The notes under the pieces are model-generated. The model searched no databases. It was not told where the DNA came from and saw nothing but the letters and a program-made list of their open reading frames with translations. Shown here one piece after another: positions 62,596-64,000 of a DNA stretch of 64,000 nt. Origin of the DNA: Synaphobranchus kaupii (taxonomy: Eukaryota; Chordata; Actinopteri; Anguilliformes; Synaphobranchidae); NCBI GenBank assembly GCA_029718625.1, contig CM056380.1:109291450-109355449 (forward strand), given 5' to 3'. Each line of letters begins with the position of its first letter. Position 1 is the first letter of the stretch. Position numbers and translations under genes: made by a program.

Positions 62596-64000
62596 GGGGG
62601 TGGGGGGGGGGGGGGGGGGGGATGAGGAGGGCTGTCATCGCTTTGCAGAGGTCCAGAAAAAAAAAAAAAGACTGACCAATCAGAACCCCATTTCAGCTGT
62701 CCTCCACCGCATTAACACACGTGTAAAAATACTTTCCCCCAGAGCTAACTGACCCATAATCATAAATCAGTGTAAAGTGATCCCTTACACACTCGCATCC
62801 CTCCAGTTAGGCGTAATGGCAAAGGCCCATCATGCACCTGTTCCCATTGCACATTTTAAAGCCTCGATCTACGGCGCAAAGCCGCCTGCAGCAGGTGCCC
62901 GATCCCGCCGAACACTCCCCCGACCGGCTAGAGTGACAACAGCTGACGAAACGTGTGTGGCAAATGTGAGCCGTACCCATGGCGATTAAATGGGCCCTCC
63001 GCTGCTTTCAGTTGGAGGGAAACTGAAGAAGCCACAACTCTTTAAGGGACTCAAGCACATTACGCTGTGGCTCCAAATGAGCCCACAATTATAATAACGA
63101 TAGCCGCGCTGCTAATAATCACATGCCATCCAGGAAGGCAAACTGTCACTGGTGAGAAAATGTACAGGAATAGTAACCATGGTTACATTTAAACTCAATA
63201 AGCAAAGGCAGAAGGAACAAAGAGTTTATAAAAGAGTCCAACTCCATTGCTAGTTTTTATTTCAACCACTGCTCAGATTAATTAGCCCCAATTTCATCAA
63301 CTAATTTATTTCCCAAATCACACAGATGAAGACTGAAGGCATACTCCACATGTACCCTGCAGAACAATGCATTCTGGGAAATGCAGAACAGGCCTACACT
63401 GGCTGAGCAAGGAAATGAGTCTGATTTTAAACCAAGAGGGACACCATCAAGATGAGGTCAGTACTGTGGACAGGCTAGTGCAGGTGTGTGACAGGATGAG
63501 GTCAGTACTGTGGACAGACTGGTGCAGGTGTGTGGCAGGATGAGGTGAGGGCCGTTTGAAGGTTGGTGCAGGTGTGTTAAGGCTGTTAGGCTGGAGCAGA
63601 TGTGTGACAGGATGAGGTCAGTACTGTGGACGGATTTGGTGCAGGTGTGTGACAGGATGAGGTCAGTACTGTGGACGGATTTGGTGCAGGTGTGTGACAG
63701 GATGAGGTCAGTACTGTGGACGGGTTTGGAGCAGGTGTGTGGAAGGATGAGGAGGGCCGTTTGAAGGTCGGTGCAGGTGTGTTTGCAGGTGTTTGGCTCA
63801 CCTTGCTGTACATGTATCGGAGCATGAAGTCGAGCAGGAAGGACTTGCCCTTGCGGAAGGCTCCTGCGACAGACAGCACCACCACGCTCAGGTCACGTAT
63901 GTGCTCCTGCAGCAGCACACGCTCGAGCGCCGCCTCATCCAGCTCAAAGCTGTGACTGTCCTCATGGGCCAGCACAACCTGCACAGGCCCCGCCCTCTCA
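50372..64000 (-). CDS. atl2: atlastin-2 GTPase, 12 coding exons, 5' end outside the window
   Basis: Atlastins are dynamin-like GTPases of the ER membrane that tether and fuse ER tubules into a network. Exons in order (- strand): 63802-64000 (partial), 62262-62396, 61965-62069, 61267-61317, 61041-61097, 59304-59396, 58065-58203, 57384-57511, 57241-57297, 56298-56369, 54099-54530, 50372-50491. All junctions have GT..AG ends and all phases fit. The product (about 530 residues visible) has the P-loop GAFRKGKS, switch I region [12 protein letters not shown] (G3), LIRDW (G4 Arg-Asp), the three-helix middle domain, two close membrane segments forming the hairpin, and an amphipathic C-terminal tail. 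The AETLWEQ-V(L)RPLSDHF tail ending in KASLTEH fits ATL2 better than ATL1, whose last exon differs. The gene is intact as far as seen. Its introns are unusually rich in minisatellites. Confidence 0.95.
51035..54000 (+). repeat. 3-kb minisatellite, 30-bp unit, in the last atl2 intron
   Basis: About 100 copies of GAAGGAGGGATGGGTGAAGG then AGGGATCAGT, with variants AGAGATCAGA, ATAGATCAGA and TGGGAGAAGG. Most units are 30 bp or other multiples of three, so five long frames on both strands stay open ([30 protein letters not shown]). None is a gene. The array is strongly purine-rich on the + strand, so the atl2 transcript carries a 3-kb polypyrimidine tract. Confidence 0.96.
54099..54530 (-). CDS. 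atl2: atl2 exon: middle domain and membrane hairpin
   Basis: 432 bp, 144 codons. It starts [20 protein letters not shown] and includes [20 protein letters not shown] and [18 protein letters not shown]. Two hydrophobic spans follow ([20 protein letters not shown] and [20 protein letters not shown]), forming the intramembrane hairpin, then [22 protein letters not shown]. The donor is GTGGGT. GC-rich third positions contrast with the AT-rich surroundings. Confidence 0.96.
54531..55110 (-). other. atl2 intron, right part, no gene seen
   Basis: Intron DNA between the membrane-hairpin exon and the 46-bp minisatellite. It includes a GC-richer stretch near 54785-54870 (GGTTCGGGTCGAGCC) of the sort seen in fish hAT-type repeats, but I cannot assign it. 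Confidence 0.4.
55111..56297 (+). repeat. 46-bp minisatellite made of the exon NMEQ / splice-donor junction
   Basis: Eleven units of GTGAGATGGCAGTAAAGGTG, TACACCCACC, TGCTCCATGTTTCTAA. On the gene strand each unit contains AACATGGAGCAG-GTGGGTGTA, the same as the last 12 bases of the 56298-56369 exon plus its donor. Six units lie left and five right of an inserted MITE (55389-56034). The array runs directly into the true exon boundary. Confidence 0.95.
55389..56034. mobile_element. 646-bp non-autonomous DNA transposon (MITE) inside the minisatellite
   Basis: Terminal inverted repeats GCTGCCTTTACACT and the complement of AGTGTAAATGCGGC (2 mismatches). The flanking direct repeat is CTAAG at 55384-55388 and 56035-56039. 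Subterminal repeats of CCGATTTTT and ATCGGATAT type occur. The 46-bp unit is split exactly, so the insertion came after the minisatellite formed. The superfamily is not clear to me. Confidence 0.8.
56298..56369 (-). CDS. atl2: atl2 72-bp exon ([20 protein letters not shown]...)
   Basis: 24 codons of the middle domain: [20 protein letters not shown] then NMEQ. Acceptor TTCCAAG, donor GTGGGT. The last 12 exon bases and the donor are the core of the 46-bp minisatellite in the next intron. Confidence 0.95.
57045..57187 (+). repeat. 21-bp minisatellite in an atl2 intron
   Basis: Six to seven copies of CCTTTGCAGATACCCTGTACA. It lies about 55 bp from the 57241-57297 exon. I see no clear match to that exon's junction. 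Confidence 0.93.
57241..57297 (-). CDS. atl2: atl2 57-bp exon ([19 protein letters not shown])
   Basis: 19 codons of the three-helix middle domain, encoding [19 protein letters not shown], one of the most conserved atlastin stretches. Acceptor CTTTAAG, donor GTACAG. Confidence 0.95.
57384..57511 (-). CDS. atl2: atl2 exon: linker and start of middle domain
   Basis: 128 bp in phase 1, [20 protein letters not shown] then [20 protein letters not shown] and FK. Acceptor TCTTCAG, donor GTAAGG. Confidence 0.95.
57646..57866 (+). mobile_element. tRNA-derived SINE with L2-like tail
   Basis: The 5' part is tRNA-like with a B box GGTTCGATTCC (57711-57721) and a weaker A box near 57655. The body has ACCCTTGAGCTAAAGGTACT and TAACCTGCATTGCTTCAGTA. 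The 3' part has GTAAGTCGTTCTGGATGAGA and GCGTCGGCTCTTATGCAATG, which resembles the tail stem-loop of fish L2 elements (UnaL2 type). It lies in an atl2 intron, antisense to the gene. Many substitutions suggest it is not recent. Confidence 0.8.
58065..58203 (-). CDS. atl2: atl2 exon: end of the GTPase domain
   Basis: 139 bp, [20 protein letters not shown] then [20 protein letters not shown] and FSGRLK plus one base of the next codon. The donor is GTTACC. The acceptor TATTGCAG and the first 15 exon bases are repeated about 21 times in the preceding intron (28-bp unit). This copy is taken as the real one because only it runs into the full exon. Confidence 0.94.
58189..58798 (+). repeat. 28-bp minisatellite made of a splice-acceptor / exon junction
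   Basis: About 21 units of CTGCGCCTCCTTTACCTGCA then ATACACAG. On the gene strand this is CTGTGTATTGCAG-GTAAAGG, then AGGCGCAG: the acceptor plus the first 15 bases of the 58065-58203 exon. Later units have CTCTACC and AACACACAG. The first unit overlaps the true exon start. Confidence 0.96.
58799..59250 (+). repeat. compound (GT)n minisatellite
   Basis: Seven to eight repeats of a cassette GACTGGTTCAGTTTGAACCA then CACCATGGTGTG, separated by (GT)n tracts of different length, the longest about 58855-58925. It lies between two GTPase-domain exons of atl2. Confidence 0.93.
59304..59396 (-). CDS. atl2: atl2 exon: G4 (LIRDW)
   Basis: 93 bp, [20 protein letters not shown] then [11 protein letters not shown]. 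The Arg-Asp in LIRDW is the atlastin/GBP-type G4 that reads the guanine base. Acceptor CCACGCAG, donor GTGTGC. Confidence 0.95.
59518..60057. mobile_element. 540-bp foldback MITE of Tc1 type
   Basis: Ends are GAGTACCAGTCAAAGGTTTG and the complement of AAACTTTTGACTGGTACTG, flanked by TA (59516-59517 and 60058-60059). The two halves are inverted copies nearly throughout: AGTAGCCACCCTTTGCCTTG at 59679 matches CAAGGCAAAGGGTGGCTACT near 59850. The end sequence is that of a Tc1-like family common in fish. No transposase is present. Confidence 0.9.
60187..60673. mobile_element. 487-bp MITE of piggyBac type
   Basis: Starts CCCTCC.ATTATG and ends CATAGCAGGAGGG, with TTAA on the right (60674-60677) and CTAA on the left (60183-60186), a TTAA target with one change. 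Inner repeats GGTCAATTTGACCCC and GGGGTCAAGTTGACCCC are typical of a widespread fish piggyBac-like MITE group. Confidence 0.8.
61041..61097 (-). CDS. atl2: atl2 57-bp exon ([19 protein letters not shown])
   Basis: 19 codons with acceptor TTCTCAG and donor GTGTGC; encodes [19 protein letters not shown] of the GTPase domain. Confidence 0.95.
61267..61317 (-). CDS. atl2: atl2 51-bp exon ([17 protein letters not shown])
   Basis: A 17-codon microexon with clean CAG acceptor and GTGAAT donor. It encodes [17 protein letters not shown], a nearly invariant atlastin segment. Confidence 0.95.
61335..61775 (+). repeat. 24-bp minisatellite next to an atl2 acceptor
   Basis: About 18 copies of CCATAAACGTGTCATATTCA then CACG, with shortened units near 61590-61740. 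It begins about 18 bp from the acceptor of the 61267-61317 exon. The stretch across that acceptor (TATAAAC..CATATTAACACG) shares several blocks with the unit. Confidence 0.93.
61891..61999 (+). repeat. 34-bp triplication of the exon / splice-donor junction
   Basis: Three copies of GCTCACCTGTACAGAGCTGG then TCATAGTGCTGAGG. The third is the true end of the 61965-62069 exon. On the gene strand each copy carries about 28 exon bases (to TCTGTACAG) and the GTGAGC donor. Confidence 0.96.
61965..62069 (-). CDS. atl2: atl2 exon: G3 motif DTQG
   Basis: 105 bp, [20 protein letters not shown] then [19 protein letters not shown] is the G3 motif. The 3' end of this exon with its donor (GTACAG-GTGAGC) is repeated twice more in the following intron at a 34-bp period. 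Confidence 0.96.
62262..62396 (-). CDS. atl2: atl2 exon: switch I region
   Basis: 135 bp, [20 protein letters not shown] then [20 protein letters not shown] and [20 protein letters not shown] is the conserved atlastin switch I/G2 stretch. Acceptor CTGGCAG, donor GTGAGT. Confidence 0.95.
62559..62621 (+). repeat. (GT)n followed by G-run
   Basis: (GT)17 leads into eight G, one T, then twenty G bases. It can form a G-quadruplex on the + strand, and the atl2 transcript carries the C-rich complement. Confidence 0.9.
62640..63450 (-). other. first visible atl2 intron, middle part
   Basis: No exon or recognisable mobile element seen. A short A-run lies near 62657-62669. The remaining sequence is of mixed composition without repeats. 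Confidence 0.4.
63455..63785 (+). repeat. 45-bp minisatellite beside the P-loop exon
   Basis: Six to seven units of GGTGCAGGTGTGTGACAGGA, TGAGGTCAGTACTGTGGACG, GATTT, with two degenerate units. It ends about 15-20 bp from the P-loop exon donor. Because the unit is 45 bp, a frame continuous with the exon stays open on the - strand ([15 protein letters not shown] repeated); this is intron sequence. Confidence 0.9.
63802..64000 (-). CDS. atl2: atl2 exon with P-loop (partial at window edge)
   Basis: Encodes [40 protein letters not shown] and [20 protein letters not shown] then [14 protein letters not shown] is the G1/P-loop. The donor GTGAGC follows at 63801. Reading continues in frame to the window edge, so the acceptor and start codon are outside. 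Confidence 0.95.

Overview
The window is vertebrate nuclear DNA, almost certainly from a teleost fish. It carries spliced vertebrate genes, a Tc1-family transposon, a tRNA-derived SINE with an L2-like tail, piggyBac-type and foldback MITEs, and heavy micro- and minisatellite content. The species cannot be told from the sequence.

Layout. (1) Positions 1-6360, + strand: the 3' end of serum response factor (srf). Three terminal coding exons (1409-1600, 1903-1979, 3238-3336) encode the end of the transactivation domain, followed by a probable long 3' UTR. (2) Positions 6360-8880: intergenic DNA with an old dispersed fish repeat. (3) Positions about 8885-48610: a 40-kb AT-rich satellite array with a monomer of about 180 bp. 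Each monomer junction carries a 20-bp perfect palindrome. The array also holds ten copies of one 5'-truncated LINE fragment, four copies of one (ATT)n-tailed retroposon fragment, and a single Tc1-like element with an uninterrupted transposase gene. The inserts are shared among large, nearly identical duplicated blocks (10.1 kb, 3.3 kb, 2.7 kb and 1.25 kb), so they were amplified with the satellite and did not insert independently. (4) Positions about 49400-64000, - strand: atlastin-2 (atl2), the ER-membrane-fusing dynamin-like GTPase. Twelve coding exons are present. The first one runs off the right edge of the window, so the N-terminus is missing.

The two genes converge tail to tail on the satellite block. 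The atl2 introns are rich in minisatellites. Three of these are tandem copies of the gene's own exon-intron junctions: a 46-bp and a 34-bp unit copy splice donors, and a 28-bp unit copies a splice acceptor. Together they place more than 30 near-perfect decoy splice sites beside the true ones. A 3-kb array of 30-bp units fills the last intron.

The observations most worth checking are: splice-junction minisatellites recurring in one gene; a satellite whose monomer looks like a head-to-tail tandem MITE with TA junctions; and two unrelated retroposons sitting at the same nucleotide of the satellite palindrome. All family assignments come from recognising motifs by eye. No database search or alignment was run.
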